Assembly (NCBI GenBank): GCA_020736575.1
Contig: JAGPYM010000071.1
Coordinates: forward strand, 40,152-104,151
Origin: Thelonectria olida
Lineage: Eukaryota; Ascomycota; Sordariomycetes; Hypocreales; Nectriaceae
Reading direction: 5' to 3'
DNA: 64,000 bases
The first letter of the stretch is position 1, and every line of letters begins with the position of its first letter. The notes below the pieces were generated by a model. It saw only the letters and a program-made list of their open reading frames with translations, was not told the DNA's origin and made no database searches. The translations under genes and the position numbers were made by a program. Positions 49,581 to 61,090 of the stretch are shown piece by piece.

Positions 49581-49955
49581 ATGGCTGCCCTCCACCTCTT
49601 GAGCGATGTGTTGTCATACGGCATCGCCGGCTTTAGTGCGCTCTGCGTCCAAGCGCATTTGACCTCAAAGTTTACGCCTGCCTTCTCCAGGAACCTGGAA
49701 GAAAAGTTGCCCGAACATAACAAGGCTGTCTTCTGGTGGGCTGGCATCTCTGATGCCGCCCTGAGATTCGTCTTCGTCTCAATCAATATCACCATAACGG
49801 TTTTGCTTTTGTCAGACGAGCTCAGGAGTTTCGGGCTGAAGTTTTCCCTTGCACTATTGGGCGTAGGCTTTTACTCGGACATGAAGTTGGGAGAGAGTCC
49901 GATTCCCCATATGTTGTTGTGCAGCATTGTGGGCGCGGCGATATGGGTGAGGTAG
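49581..49955 (+). CDS. Small membrane protein, three to four TM segments
   Basis: Single exon, 124 residues ([17 protein letters not shown]...). Hydrophobic stretches lie near 8-26, 47-70, 74-95 and 100-122, with a charged loop [13 protein letters not shown] in between. It looks like a compact DoxX- or DUF-type integral membrane protein, but I do not recognise the exact family. The coding frame ends at TAG in 49953-49955 and has no intron. It is divergent from the gene at 48349, with a motif-bearing shared promoter, so co-regulation is likely. Confidence 0.7.
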   Translation: MAALHLLSDVLSYGIAGFSALCVQAHLTSKFTPAFSRNLEEKLPEHNKAVFWWAGISDAALRFVFVSINITITVLLLSDELRSFGLKFSLALLGVGFYSDMKLGESPIPHMLLCSIVGAAIWVR

Positions 49956-50578
49956 GGGTCGGAAAAGTTCCGTATTATCTGCCAACATAAATGTGTCGTT
50001 CCTATTGGGCCAAGAACGAGCCCGGTAGTGTTTACTGCAAGTTGGAACAAGATGGCTATATTGTGTATATCACGTTCCGTGGTATCCAACCTCGGGCCAC
50101 CCGGACAGCTTGCGCCTTGGTTAGGAGCGACGGTGCTCTGGGAAAAGGGGGGCAGTCCACAGTAGCTAAGAGGTACACCACACGCCTACTTCCCGTCTCT
50201 ACTCATCCGCACCCTAACAGGCTCCTTGAGATAAGACCGCCTTCATTTGGGAATTATCTGGATTGCCTTCTCAGCTATTTAACTACAAATAGACCGTTAT
50301 CACCTCAGCCTGATTGTTTAATGCTGAACGTGACCCTTTGCTGCGTAAGGTACGTATTTCGGCTCTAATCTACGGGCAACGTACGGCATACTCCACGAGG
50401 GCTACAAAGCCATGTAGACCAATCACAAAATACTTTACAAGTCGAGACACATGTTTATCATTTTCGATTTTGTCCACTCGACAACGCGGGACAAGTTGGA
50501 ATCTCTAAACATGAGGCCTAAGATGAAAACAGCTCTGGGGAAATATGCCTACTCCTCATAATTCCAGGTCAATCCTCC
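49956..50578. other. Convergent intergenic region
   Basis: About 620 bp between the stop of the membrane-protein gene and the stop of the AflR-like regulator. No recognisable gene or motif. Confidence 0.5.
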
Positions 50579-52153
50579 CTATATTGGCTTATAAACCATC
50601 TCACTTAGTTTCCGTATCTCTTCCCTCAACGCTTCTATTCGCTCTTTACAAGACGGCTGCCCCTGCATTCCCTCCTGCCCCAGTACGAAGTCTAGTAACT
50701 GCGGTGACATCGCTTTGCCGCAAGGGCCGTTCACATCTCTTTTTCGGGCTTGGGCCGTGGAGCTGTACGGGTGGCCGAGGTAGAGTCCAATTCTGTCAAT
50801 GAGTCGGACGACGACCTGAGTGAGAATTATGATTTGCAAATCAGAGTCTTCATGGACTGATACCCCGTTGATCTGAAAACCCGACAGCTCGAGCAGGGTT
50901 GCTTGGTGACCTGGGACGGGCAGGGCACCTCGGATGGCAGCGAAGACCTCTTGACAAAGCTGTATGAGATTGATATAGCAAGACATGACCAGAAGACTCG
51001 TAGGCATGTCGAGCCAAGCAATCTGAGGTGGGCTATCTTGACCGTGTCGGATTTCGGAGTTCGTATCCGACCGTGATCTCGGCCGTTCTCCATTTTCAAA
51101 TTCCGAGACAGTTTCCATGTCGGAATCCGCGAGACTCAATATACTGCTGGGGCAGTGCTTCGTTTTCTGCCATGTTACAGTGTTCTGCACCGATGCACCA
51201 TTTTTCTGGGAGCTGTGTTGCGAACCACGTCTAGCTGTCTCTTTGCAAGAATTCTGACTTGCAGCACCAAGAATCTCGAGAAGCAGTTCGTGAAATGTTT
51301 GTAATCCTTGAATCATGGACACAACGGCACACGAGAGAGGGGTTCTCTGGTCCGGTGAGTCCATTAAGCTGGGCTCGGTGGTCGCATATTCCTTGGCCAA
51401 TTGGCTTACGATGCTCAACTGCCGGTGGATTTCCATGTTTAAACCTGACAACTTCTCGACGGCTTCTTGTGGCCATGGTGAAGCAGGGAGAATCGCGTCA
51501 GCGTTTGGCTTCTCTACTGCGGTGTTACTGGTGGCCAGAGGTTCAATAGGCATGAATGGGGCGGGTTCCAATGGGCCACTTGTTGCTTCGGATCCGAACT
51601 CGCATATTCCGAAATCCGATTGCGCTCGGGTTACTTGAGGAGAGACAAAATCGAAATTCGCTTCAAAAAGGTCCTCTGGAGGAGCTATCCGCATCTGATC
51701 ATTGTCGAGGGCGCCGCTGTGCAGTCCGAAATCGAGAGACTCGAGATACTGAGCCCCCGCCAGATTCAAATCACCTGCGTCTTCCGAGCCATGGTCCAAC
51801 CACATACTACCATCCGTAGTAGGATTTTGAGAAGCTGCTTGAGATGACATCCGGCGGCCGGTCGGCGACTCTGGTGAAGGTATCGGCTGGGACTTTCGCG
51901 AGCTGGCCGTCCCCCGGCGTTCCTTATCTGTGCGCTGGGGCCGTCCCATGCGCACCGACAGATCGACAACGCAAGTTGCACCGGCCTTCTGGCATCTCTC
52001 ACAAGCATTATTGGGGTTTGGCGTTCGTGTACATCGCAGCTTCTGGCCTCTACAACGGTCGCATGCGAACTGTTGGTGCCGTTGTTGAGTTTTGGCAATT
52101 CCAGACGTTGGTTTAAAGCTAGGGAGGCGACCTGAGGAATCTGGCCGAGTCAT
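50579..52153 (-). CDS. Second AflR-like Zn(II)2Cys6 transcription factor
   Basis: Single-exon 524-residue nuclear regulator. Zinc cluster C31-x2-C34-x6-C41-x9-C51-x2-C54-x6-C61 in the CDRCRGQKLRC form, followed by a GRPQRTDKERR basic linker and a long Ser/Pro-rich middle. The C-terminal half contains MPTSLLVMSCYINLIQLCQEVF, which parallels VVLMCLSGYIQLLQIYNSIF in the gene at 10016-11365. The ATG at 52153 is the first in frame; the longer frame begins with a non-ATG codon. A perfect 27-bp palindrome lies 203 bp upstream. It sits within the span of the motif-bearing genes, between the membrane-protein pair and the hydrolase, and is a good candidate for the pathway regulator. Confidence 0.86.
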   Translation of the reverse strand: MTRPDSSGRLPSFKPTSGIAKTQQRHQQFACDRCRGQKLRCTRTPNPNNACERCQKAGATCVVDLSVRMGRPQRTDKERRGTASSRKSQPIPSPESPTGRRMSSQAASQNPTTDGSMWLDHGSEDAGDLNLAGAQYLESLDFGLHSGALDNDQMRIAPPEDLFEANFDFVSPQVTRAQSDFGICEFGSEATSGPLEPAPFMPIEPLATSNTAVEKPNADAILPASPWPQEAVEKLSGLNMEIHRQLSIVSQLAKEYATTEPSLMDSPDQRTPLSCAVVSMIQGLQTFHELLLEILGAASQNSCKETARRGSQHSSQKNGASVQNTVTWQKTKHCPSSILSLADSDMETVSEFENGERPRSRSDTNSEIRHGQDSPPQIAWLDMPTSLLVMSCYINLIQLCQEVFAAIRGALPVPGHQATLLELSGFQINGVSVHEDSDLQIIILTQVVVRLIDRIGLYLGHPYSSTAQARKRDVNGPCGKAMSPQLLDFVLGQEGMQGQPSCKERIEALREEIRKLSEMVYKPI

Positions 52154-52355
52154 GCTTAGATGGACGGTTTGTAAGGTAATCAATTTACCCGCCACTAAGC
52201 ACGGGAAGGGCTGGAGCAGCAAGAAAGAGACTTGGTTTTCACGCGGCGGAGGAGCCGACCTTTTTTTAGTATCGAGCGTTAGCTGAATGTAAGGAGGCTC
52301 GTTGGTCGGCGAAGGCGCGTTGATCCTACGGCTCCTTAGAGGCCGGTGTGTGGTG

Positions 52356-52382
52356 CAGTTATCTCACTGAGTGAGATAACTG
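52356..52382. promoter_or_regulatory. Perfect 27-bp palindrome upstream of the second AflR-like gene
   Basis: Arms CAGTTATCTCACT (52356-52368) and AGTGAGATAACTG (52370-52382) around a single central G. All 13 pairs match. The position, about 200 bp before the start codon, suits an operator for a dimeric factor. An RNA hairpin in a 5' leader is the alternative. Confidence 0.55.
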
Positions 52383-53540
52383 GTTGATCTCTTTGGCCTT
52401 ACGGCTGGATTGGTCTATTGACGGGCGAGTTACACCACGCTAACCCTTACACTGAGTAAGACGCGGGCCGTTGATGCATGTGGTATGTATGTGATAAAAA
52501 GTGACTGAGCAGTTATTAGTTTGTGGAGAAGTAGAGCTCAGGCCCTCATTGGCTTGTAATTGGGGGATAGAATTTTAATAAAAAGACTTAAATAAGATCT
52601 TAAAAGGATAAACTTTTCTCTTTTAAGCTATATTTTTCACTTTAGTAATAAAATAGAAATTAATATATATTTATTTGTATTTTAAAAAAAGTTATAAAAT
52701 ATTAGCTTTTAATAAAAATTTACTATTTATTTATTTTTATTAGTTTTAAAAATAAGTTAAAATATTATATATTATTTAAAATAAAAATTTTATTTTTAAG
52801 TTTTTAATTATATTAAATTAATATTAATATTTAAATATTTAGATTCTTCCCTAAGCTATAATAACAAGTATATATAATTTAATTTAAAACTGTTATTTTC
52901 ACACTTAACTATAAGATGGGGGGTGGATTTTAGCACTCCTGTATTAGTTAACGCCACGATTGTTATAAATGGTTAGCCGGTTGCGGCCAAACCTCCCTTG
53001 CGCTAAAAACATTGGGGCCGCTGCACTCGTAGTGCTTCTTCTTTAGAATCTCATGACAAAACGATTATCCCTTTAACTGAAAATAGACATGTTTGCTAGA
53101 GACTTGCTAATTGTTTATTAAAATTTGATAATTAATAAGGATCTCAACTTTTCGCGGAGAGAGGACAGCCTATGTGCCTATCCACGTTTAAGGGATACTG
53201 CGCGCTTGGGTTCAACTTGATCCATGGTGAAATCGATTGGCCTCATCCAGGGCAGCAATATTGCGTCGGCAGATTTAGTCGAATCCATTTCTCTGGGGGC
53301 CGCTGTTTAGTTTCCCAATGGCAGACCTAGTCACGATCAAGCAATTTCGCCATTTGCACTTTCCGGGCTTGGGAAGAAAATCCCCGGCTATGACAACCGA
53401 AGCTCTATCTATCATGTATGTCATCCAAAGCAAGAGACTAATGCATGATCTTTCGTTTATGGTACCCTCCAGCACGGCCAGTCTTCAAACTAGATAAAAG
53501 TGTGAAAGGCAATATGAGGCGGAAGGAGGACGAGAACAAA
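52383..53540. other. Intergenic region with AT-rich patch
   Basis: About 52570-52910 is AT-dominated and RIP-like. The remainder is ordinary sequence. A minus-strand frame at 53275-53475 has no recognisable domain. Nothing else seen. Confidence 0.45.
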
Positions 53541-53564
53541 AGTCCCGAAAAATGAAACTCCCGA
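53539..53564 (-). promoter_or_regulatory. Two TCGGGANNTT motifs upstream of the alpha/beta hydrolase
   Basis: TCGGGACTTT at 53539-53548 and TCGGGAGTTT at 53555-53564, both on the minus strand and 16 bp apart, about 300-325 bp before the start codon at 53864. They match the motif at the enoyl reductase/cyclase promoter, which ties the hydrolase to the core genes. Confidence 0.6.
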
Positions 53565-53863
53565 CTGCAAAAAGTGCCGCAGTACACGTGCTTGCTTTCG
53601 GTCCGGCCGCTCATCCTGCGGGACCGAATTGCAATAATGCATTAGCCCGATTCCAAAAGGCGTATGTACCGAACCCTGAGAGGAGTGGCTTGGTAACATC
53701 CAATTATCATGTTCACAGCAAAGCAGGAGTAGCAGCGATATTTCACGTGTGATAACCGCCTGCATTACTCGCGGAACAATCTCGTTGCGAACTTCTTTAA
53801 CGACTCTCGACATCTGTGTTAATCATCTTCGTTTTGTTTTGGTTCCCATAATCAAACCAGACC

Positions 53864-55141
53864 ATGTTCACCTTTTCCACCTCGTTTATGTTCGATTTCG
53901 AACTGACCCGAATTCTGGGCAGTGCATCAAGCGGCGGCTGCGATGTTGGCGAGTTCAAGAGTGCTCTCGGCATCATCAAAAAGAATGACCCTGAATCCTG
54001 GTATACGGCATGGAAAGAACAAGCAGAGCGGGCGCAAAGGATCGCAGACGAAGCTGCGAAGTCTGGCTACAGAGAACTCGCAAGGAACGCGTACCTTCGA
54101 GCTTCCAACTACTTTCGGGCAACGTCGTATATGTGCAGTAACGATGATGCCCGGGTAGTCCCCTTTACCGAGCAATCGATCGGTTGTTTCAAGAGGGCAA
54201 CGACTTTGATGGACGGCGAAGTCGTGTGTGCAGAGATTCCGTACGAGGAAGACATTAGTCTTCCGGGGTACTTATTTCTTCCTCCTCAATATGCGCGACT
54301 TCCGGGCAAGATACCCGTGGTCATGTATGCAGCAGGAGCCGATTCGACAAAGGAGGAGTTGTACTTCTTGTATGGGCACACCGGGCCTCAACTAGGCTAT
54401 GCCGTTCTTTGCCTCGAAGGCCCCGGTCAAGGGTTGCTTCTGAAGAAATCAAACATCCCGCTCAGGCCAGACTTTGAGGTTGTTGCAGGGAAGGTCTTGG
54501 ATTTCCTCCACAGTCTGTCTCAGGCTCGGCCAACCTTGGAGCTTGATCTAGGGAGAGTTGCGATGGCGGGAGCGGCAACTGGCGGGTACTTTGCCCTTCG
54601 CGCTGCGACTGATCCCCGGATCAAGGCATGCGTATCCATTGACCCATTCTTCAGCCTATGGGAGCTGTGTTTGAGTCGTGCCCCACAGGCGTTCTTCAAG
54701 CTGTGGGACAGTGGTTGGGTTCCAGACGGGACATTCGACGCGTTTACGGACAGGCATGGTAGAGGAAACTTCCAGGCAGGCTGGGAGATCAACTTGGGGA
54801 AGAGCAGCATGGGTGTCGAGAAGCCTACCACTATGTTCAGACGATTCAAGGAATTCACTTTGGAGCCGGCAGATGGCAAGACGATCTTGGATAAGATTAC
54901 GTGCCCCGTGTTTATCACAGGACCTGGCGCTGGGCAAGATATGTATTCGTCGGCTGAAGACAGCACATTCAAAATCCATAGACTGCTTACCAACGTCCCG
55001 GACAACAACAAAGAGGTCTGGATACCAACGGATGTGGCCGAGGGCGGTTTAACAGCCAAGGTTGGAGCCTGGGCGTTATTAGCGCAAAAGACTTTCGAGT
55101 TTTTAGATAAGCATTTTGATATTAAACGACGGGAGCTATAG
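53864..55141 (+). CDS. FrsA-like alpha/beta-hydrolase, cluster type, nucleophile replaced by Ala
   Basis: Single exon, 425 residues. The N-terminal helical cap has FDFELTRILGSASSGGCDVGEF and DPESWYTAW. The hydrolase core has KIPVVMYAAGAD (oxyanion side), LCLEGPGQG and the nucleophile elbow AGAATGGYFALRAATDPRIKA, and the tail has GGLTAKVGAWALLAQKTFEFLD. This is the type found beside PKS-NRPS genes of cytochalasan, pseurotin and fusarin pathways, where it is linked to steps after chain release. The elbow usually reads G-x-S-x-G; here residue 238 is Ala (codon GCA), and no His is seen in the tail segment where one is usual. It may therefore be a non-hydrolytic member acting as a chaperone or cyclisation aid. 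Start at 53864; no intron needed. Two cluster motifs precede it. Confidence 0.88.
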   Translation: MFTFSTSFMFDFELTRILGSASSGGCDVGEFKSALGIIKKNDPESWYTAWKEQAERAQRIADEAAKSGYRELARNAYLRASNYFRATSYMCSNDDARVVPFTEQSIGCFKRATTLMDGEVVCAEIPYEEDISLPGYLFLPPQYARLPGKIPVVMYAAGADSTKEELYFLYGHTGPQLGYAVLCLEGPGQGLLLKKSNIPLRPDFEVVAGKVLDFLHSLSQARPTLELDLGRVAMAGAATGGYFALRAATDPRIKACVSIDPFFSLWELCLSRAPQAFFKLWDSGWVPDGTFDAFTDRHGRGNFQAGWEINLGKSSMGVEKPTTMFRRFKEFTLEPADGKTILDKITCPVFITGPGAGQDMYSSAEDSTFKIHRLLTNVPDNNKEVWIPTDVAEGGLTAKVGAWALLAQKTFEFLDKHFDIKRREL

Positions 55142-56085
55142 CCTAAACTATTAGTATAAGTATTTTTTAAAAGTATAATTGTAAAAACTGATTCTATTAA
55201 TTAAATAGATTAGAATTCCTAAATATAATAGGAGTTAATCCTAAGTGCTATTTATATTAAGGGGCCTATTATTATAACTAATATTTAATTAAAAAGTAAA
55301 ATAAGTAGTTAGAAATAGTAAAATAATTATAAGTTATATATACTATTAGTTTTTATAATTAGTAATTTTTATTATTATATTAACTTTTTTATATTTTTTT
55401 CTATTTAATTACCTTACTTATTTCTATTAATTTAATTTCTTTTATATTTATTTAATTTATTTTTAAACTTTCTTTTTTATTTAACTCTTTTAGCCCCCTT
55501 TATACTTTTTAACTCTTATATTTACTTATTATTTATTTTAATTTTTAGTTTTTAATTTTTAATTTTTTTTTTATAACCTTTTAAGTAACTAGTTAAACTA
55601 TTACTATTTTATATATTTAATACTATTATATTTAAAAATATATTAAAATTAAAAGCTAATTAAATTAAGATTTAAAATTTTATTTAATATTAATAGTAAA
55701 AGTATATTTTAAAAAGAGTTTAAAAAGACTTTAAATAAAATATATAATTAATTTTAAATACATAATAATTATATTATAATAAAATATATATTAATATATT
55801 AATAAATAGTTAATATTAAAACTATTAATATATAAAAGCAGCCTTTTTAAATAGTATATTTTATTAAATTTAGTTTTAAAATATTAATTTATTAAATATA
55901 TATTAAAACTTAGCTAATTAATTATAATATTATTATAAATATATTTTTAATAATAATTATATATTAGGCTTTTATTAAACTGTATCTTATTAGAGCTTAA
56001 AACCTTAGGAAATTTATTATTTAATAGTCCAAGCTAATATATAATTAGAAGTAATTTATTAAATAAAAGAAACCTAGGCAGCTTT
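55142..56085. repeat. RIP-eroded block with repeat family 1 piece
   Basis: A/T-dominated DNA starting directly after the hydrolase stop codon. About 55350-55620 is a direct copy of the T-rich second part of repeat family 1 (TTTTAGCCCCCTTTATACTT). No gene. Confidence 0.75.
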
Positions 56086-56880
56086 TAAGGTTGCAAATGC
56101 CTTAAAAGGGCCGCTTCTCGTAACAGCGTCGCCCATATTGCGTGTGTAGGGGGCCTCAACACTCGTCAAACGAATCGCATTACTATCCTCAAGACAAAAA
56201 TGCGGTCAGCACGTATGTGAAGTTGGTGGGTTAAAGAAGACGCAGCCGCAGCGGCCGAGAACGAGAGAAGTGCAAAAGGGAAGAGAGAACAGGCTTTCCC
56301 ACAGCACTAACTGCGATATGACGCCATTCTAATATCGCTAAGAACACTCCTCAGTCGGAGAGTTAAAAGAGAGCAAGCCACATCTATGACGCCAATGCCG
56401 GTTAGTGTTGTTCGCCCACCTGAATGTTAAGCTAGCGTTCCAAGTTTTCTAAAAGCGAAAGAACCCATTTGGTCCCTCGTACTATTCCTACAGTACCCTA
56501 GTCCCAAAACATGGCTAAGATTATCAGGCCATGGGAGATGCAGGTATGACTAGTGCCACTCCGAAGGCCTAATACAGAAGACTAAACATGATCCATCCAT
56601 AAAACAGCCACACCACCTGATAACATGCATAAGAGCCCGGCGCCTTCTGCAGCTGCAGATAAAGGCCCGGGCCGAGCCGGACCGGATGGGGTTAGGGTGT
56701 GATCTAGTTGGTAAGCCAAATTACTTTCTCCAGTGCGGCTTTAGGAATTACTTGTTCTAGTCATTCCGTCCAACTACCCTCTAGCTATTGGGAGTCATAA
56801 ATAGCATGTTAGCAAGGGCTTGTAATAAGGCCTAGGAGCGGCTGTTAATAATAGCAGAGTGGTAAGGGAAGCTATAAAGT
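56086..56880. other. Short island of ordinary composition, no gene seen
   Basis: About 800 bp with normal GC between two eroded blocks. No open frame of note and no RNA gene recognised. It may be unique sequence that escaped RIP between two repeats. Confidence 0.5.
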
Positions 56881-57719
56881 AGGACTCTTTTTATTAGATA
56901 GAAATTAAAGGAATAAGTTGTAAATTAGCTTAAGATTTAAAATATTCTATTTAAATATAAGAGAAATAAGTGCGCTATATTTTTACTTTTATATAAATTA
57001 CCTTTTTAAATTTTAATTATAATTTTAACTAGAAATAATAAAAATATATTTATAATATTATATATAATAGCTAGTAATATTTTATATATTATATAAATAT
57101 AATAAGTAAATAGAAAAATATTAATATGTAATAATTTTTATAAATATTTATTTTATTTTAATTAAATATAAATATAAAATTATAAAAATAAAATATAAAA
57201 AAGCTTTTATTAGTTAATTTTCATAAGCTAATATTTAAAATATATAATATAAAAGAATAAAAGTTAATTTAAATTATTATAAGTATTTTAATATAATTTA
57301 TAATTGGTTTTAAAATAAAAATTAAAAGTAAATAAATTTTATTAAAATAAATTTTATTTTAAAATTTTAATATAAAAGTATTTATATTTTTTACGTTTAA
57401 TTTATAAATTGAATTAATTATATAAAGTATAAATTAAAAATAGTTAACTATGTATAAATTAAATATAATATAATTTAATAAGTAAATAAAAGTTATATAA
57501 TTATTTAATATATATATACTATTAAATATTAAGTTAAAATTTAATTTAAGAATTCTAACTTATTATATTTAATTAAAACGTATAATATATAATAATATAA
57601 TTATAATTTTTTAAATAGAAAGTTAAGAACTTTAAAAAAGTATTTAAAAAAAAAGAAAAATAGTTCTAATAATAGTAAAAAGAAATTTATTAAAATAGTT
57701 TAATTAAAAGCTTTTAAGC

Positions 57720-58095
57720 TATAATTTTACAAGTTGTTATATATAATAGTAATAATTTAAATAGTTATTTAAAAGAAAAAGCAATTAAAAAAAAGGAAAT
57801 ATATTAGAATTAATATATAAGTTTAAAAGTAAATAGGGCTAAAAATATTAAATTAAAAAGAAAAGTTTAAAAATAATTAAAATAAATTTAAAAGTATTTA
57901 AACTAATAGAAATAATATAAAATAATTAAAAAGTAAAATACATTATTATTATTATTATTAAAAAAGCTAATAATTTAAATATATTATAAAAGTAAATGTA
58001 AGTTAAATTCTAGCTTTATATTTATTATAATAAGCTTTTTAATAGAGCTTATAATTAGTTTTAAAATAAAGTACCTATTTTCTCTATTTAACTTT
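57720..58095 (-). repeat. Repeat family 1, inverted long copy
   Basis: The reverse complement reads first part then T-rich second part, the same order as 40334-40775. This supports the two parts being one element. Confidence 0.6.
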
Positions 58096-59911
58096 TAAAA
58101 AGGCTAAAACTATAGTAAAAAATAAAAGTTAAAAACTTTAGGAGCAAATAGAAAAATAGAGAGTAAGAATATTTAAATTATAATTAGATATTTAACTTTA
58201 ATAAATTAAAATAATTATAAAAATATAAAAAAGGTTTCAATTAGTTAAAAGTTTATTATAAATATTAATAATAAAATTAAATTAAATAAGGGGAGGAAAA
58301 CCCTTATCTTTTATATATAATAAATTAAGTCCTATTAGCTGTAAGTAAAAGATATATATATTAAATAAAAACTTTATTATTCCTTTATTTAATAGTATTT
58401 AAAATGCTTATATAAGTATATTTCTCTTATTTAAATAGTTAGTTAAAAGTAAAAGATTTAAAAAATATATTAAATTATTATATATTTTAATATGCCTTTC
58501 TATTTAAGATTATATATATTATTAGAGCGGATATTACCTATTAAAATAAGGGCAGTATATACTAGTAAGTTTACTTTTCTAATTTAAAAATAAGTAAAAT
58601 ATTTTAAATAAAAATATAATTAATAAGGTATATAAAGTAAAAAATATATTATTATAATTCTTATAATTTTATAAATTTAATAATAAATTTTATTTTTTAA
58701 TAGGTATAATATATTTAAGTTATTTTATTTTATATATTTAAGCTTATATAAAAACTAGCTTTTATAATTCTAATTTATATTATTTAACTAATAATATAAT
58801 ATATAGTATTTAAAATACTTAACTATTTAGAAATTAAATATAATATAATTTAATTAAATAATAAAAGTTATATAACTACTTATTATATATTAAAATATAT
58901 AAGTATTATTGAATATATTAAACTAATAAGAGACTTTAATAAGTATTATAAAAAGTTATAACTTTTAAGTATTTATATACTATTTAATATAAATATACTA
59001 TTAAATATTAAATATAAAACAAATCTAATTATTTTAAGTTATTAGATTTTAATTTAAAAGACTTAATATATATAAATATTATTATAGCCTTTTTAAATAG
59101 AGAAAGTTAAAAACCTTATATAAACTTTTAAAAAGGAAAAGAAACCTATTTTAATAATAATAATAAGTACTTTATTAAAATACTCTAATTAAATAATAAA
59201 ATATATTAAAAAGAGTTTATATAATAATAGAAATTACTAGTTATAAAATATTATTTTACTTATAATTATATTTATAAGAAAACTAGTTTTATTTAAGCTT
59301 TTAAAATTATTTAATTAAATATAATATTTTATAATTATATTTATTATAAAGTAAAACTATTTTTAAATTTTTATTTAATTTTTATATTTAGCTTTTACTA
59401 AATACATTTATATAAAAAATACATTTTTAACTTTATATATTATTTAAAAAAATAAAAAATATAATATATTTTAATAAATAATATACTATAATTAGCAAGT
59501 ATTTAATTAGTTATATTTCTTTATAATATATAATTAAAAAAGAACCTTTTATATATTTAAATATAAATATATTAAATAATAATTTCTTTTTAAATTTAGT
59601 ATTTATTATAAATTTTTAATAGTATAATAGTAAAATTAAATACTTTTAAATAATAATATAATTACTTTTTATTTATATATAAATAGTTATAATATATTAA
59701 ATCTCTTATTAAAATTACTATTAAAATTACTATTATTATATAATTATAATATAATAAACATATTATAAATTATATATCTAACTAAATAACTTTAATCTAT
59801 TAAACTTACTTATAAACTTATTAGGCCTTAGGGCTAAAGCAGAATTCTAATATTAACTCTAAGCGCTAGCCCCATCCGTTTAAAACTCTAATAATACTTC
59901 TACTTTAAATA

Positions 59912-59980
59912 CTAATCCGTCTATTAACCCTAATAATACCTTTACCCAGGCTCTAATCCGTCTATTAACCCTAATAATAC
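59912..59980. repeat. Two identical 28-bp units, 41 bp apart
   Basis: 59912-59939 and 59953-59980 are identical and contain CCGTCTATTAACCCTAATAA. Shorter CCCTAATA pieces continue on both sides, so this is the surviving part of a longer tandem array. Confidence 0.7.
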
Positions 59981-61090
59981 TATCTATTTAAAACCCTAAT
60001 ACTAGTAACTATTTCTATTTCTTTGCTAATATAGCTTATTATTATAATTAGTTGCAGGGTTATCCTATAATTCTACTGCCTTTATTAGCAAATATAAACT
60101 AAATTTAGATTAGCTATTAAATCTATTTTCTATTAAATATTTATATTAAAAAAATATCTTTCTTTTAAATTTAAAAGCTATTTTATTATTAGCTTTTTAG
60201 CTAACTTTTATAATAAGCATTTCTCTTTTTAAATTTAGGGAATTATATTAAGTATATTTAGAAAAAAATTAAAAAAAAGTAAAATTTTATAATTAAAAAT
60301 TACTAGTATAATCTTTTCCTCCTTTTTAAACTTTCTATTTTATTTAATATATATTAGGCCTAATTTATATATTTAATATTTAATTTTATTATAATCTTTT
60401 ACTAATATTTAAGCTTAAATAATAGTAATACTTATTTAATTATATTAGAGCCTATTTTAATAAGCTCTTATAAAATTGCTATTAAAAGGCTAAAAGTATG
60501 TTTTATAATTAGCTTTTAGTATTATTATTTGTATTTTTAAAAGTATTATTAAAGGGAAAAGGGCAACTTAACTACGGAAAGAAAGGGCTTTTATTCCTAC
60601 TCTAACTAGTTAAGAGGTAATATGTTTATTTTAATAGAGTTAGTTAAAACTAAAAGTTATTATATTATTAAGGCTATATTTAAACTTTATTAATTTAACT
60701 ATATTAAAATATTAGACTTAAATATTAAGCCTTTACTATTATTTTTACTAAAACTTCTATTAGGCTATTTTAATTTCCTTTTTAAATAGTATAAAGTTAA
60801 CTACTAATAATATATTAAATATTTAATTTTAAAATATTTTAAATATTTAAAATATTATATATATTTTAGTTTTAGTAATTAAATTAATGTATTTAATAAT
60901 TAAAAATTTATTAATTAAATAACAAGTTAAATAAAAAAGGGAAAAGTATAATATTTATTTATAAGGGGCTAGACTTAAGTTTTATATAATTAAGGATAGT
61001 TTTAATATTAAATATCTAATACTAAGGAAAAGGAAGGAAAAGGCATTTTAGCTAGGTCCTAATAAAAGCTTAAATACCTAGCAGCTACTT

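Noticed and set aside
52154..52222. Longer N-terminus for the second AflR-like gene
   Set aside because: It begins with CTG. The first ATG at 52153 keeps the zinc cluster near the N-terminus.
59880..60000. Telomere repeat
   Set aside because: CCCTAA occurs, but not as a regular TTAGGG array, and the DNA continues for 4 kb.
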